Of a stretch of DNA of 22,063 bases, positions 21,885 to 22,063 are shown piece after piece (within the stretch, counting starts at the first letter, position 1; each line of letters opens with the position of its first letter). Position numbers and translations under genes: made by a program. The stretch is taken from positions 1 through 22,063 of the forward strand of contig CANIMM010000017.1 of NCBI GenBank assembly GCA_947468255.1, given 5' to 3'. The notes beneath the pieces were generated by a model, which saw only the letters and a list, made by a program, of their open reading frames with translations, was not told the DNA's origin and did no database searches. Origin of the DNA: Chitinophagaceae bacterium. Its GTDB lineage: Bacteria; Bacteroidota; Bacteroidia; Chitinophagales; Chitinophagaceae.

Positions 21885-21892
21885 CAAAGATA
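21885..21892 (-). promoter_or_regulatory. Putative -7 box for the DUF2490 gene
   Basis: TATCTTTG on the minus strand matches TAnnTTTG exactly, about 52 bases before the ATG at 21832. No -33 TTTG is seen at the usual spacing. Confidence 0.4.
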
Positions 21893-21984
21893 ATACACTT
21901 TACCGTATATAATATTTTTGCAGACTTCATAACCTCAACTATTGAAGACGTGAATTTATTATAAATGGTCCTTTCCATATTTTA

Positions 21985-22063
21985 TTACTTGTTCAATAAC
22001 CCATCAATCGTAATGGCAACATAATACAATGCACCAATGGTTGGTCCACCTGCATATTGAATA
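21985..22063 (-). CDS. C-terminal end of an unidentified protein, cut by the window edge
   Basis: On the minus strand one frame is open from the window edge to the TAA at 21985-21987 and reads ...QYAGGPTIGALYYVAITIDG then LLNK. The residue mix is coding-like and hydrophobic, possibly a final membrane segment, whereas the other two minus frames read as tryptophan- and cysteine-rich or stop sooner. Only 25 residues are visible, too few to assign a family. The 150 bases between this stop and the DUF2490 start hold the DUF2490 promoter box and nothing else that I can see. Confidence 0.45.
   Translation of the reverse strand, partial: IQYAGGPTIGALYYVAITIDGLLNK

Overview
The window reads as chromosomal core and housekeeping DNA of a member of the Bacteroidota, most likely a relative of the Chitinophagaceae. 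This rests on the AT-rich composition, the lack of Shine-Dalgarno sequences, repeated TAnnTTTG-type -7 boxes close upstream of start codons, a b558-type SdhC, a LytTR regulator paired with a propeller histidine kinase, a DUF2490 protein and an HU-CCDC81/SPOR-like membrane protein. No phage, transposase, CRISPR array, tRNA or rRNA gene was seen.

Layout. 1-250: start of a succinate dehydrogenase cytochrome b gene (minus), cut by the window edge. 367-930: conserved protein of unknown function (minus). 1018-1168: short array of 17-bp repeats built on the near-palindrome GGTGASTCACC, lying directly after a BadF/BcrA-type N-acetylglucosamine kinase-like gene (1177-2016, minus). 2110-9518 (plus): S41 carboxy-terminal processing protease, cystathionine beta-synthase with CBS domains, class IIA fructose-bisphosphate aldolase, acetyl-CoA carboxylase beta subunit (accD), smpB, and a soluble acyl-ACP desaturase. 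9571-11854 (minus): a tight three-gene unit of a small membrane protein, an FKBP lipoprotein and an iron-sulfur L-serine dehydratase. 11938-13538 (plus): HU-CCDC81/SPOR-like membrane protein and a YhhN-family membrane protein. 13579-16538: the methionine region, with a MetZ/MetB-type PLP enzyme (minus), an OsmC-family protein (minus) and metX (plus). 16917-17264: small two-helix membrane protein. 17317-20783 (minus): LytTR response regulator overlapping the propeller sensor kinase. 21035-21832 (minus): DUF2490 protein. 21985-22063: tail of an unidentified minus-strand gene.

Functional threads. MetX and the gamma-family PLP enzyme can turn homoserine into homocysteine or cystathionine. The cystathionine beta-synthase links serine and homocysteine, and L-serine dehydratase consumes serine, so serine and sulfur amino acid metabolism recurs, although the genes are not one operon. 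AccD and the acyl-ACP desaturase both serve fatty acid synthesis. The regulator and kinase at 17317-20783 are the only dedicated signalling unit.

Nothing here is clearly a new defence or mobile system. The items most worth a second look are the phased 17-bp repeat array, a 40-codon reading frame running into the smpB start, the C-terminal cysteine of the serine dehydratase, the hairpin in the leader of the MetZ-type gene, and the 40-bp overlap in the two-component pair.
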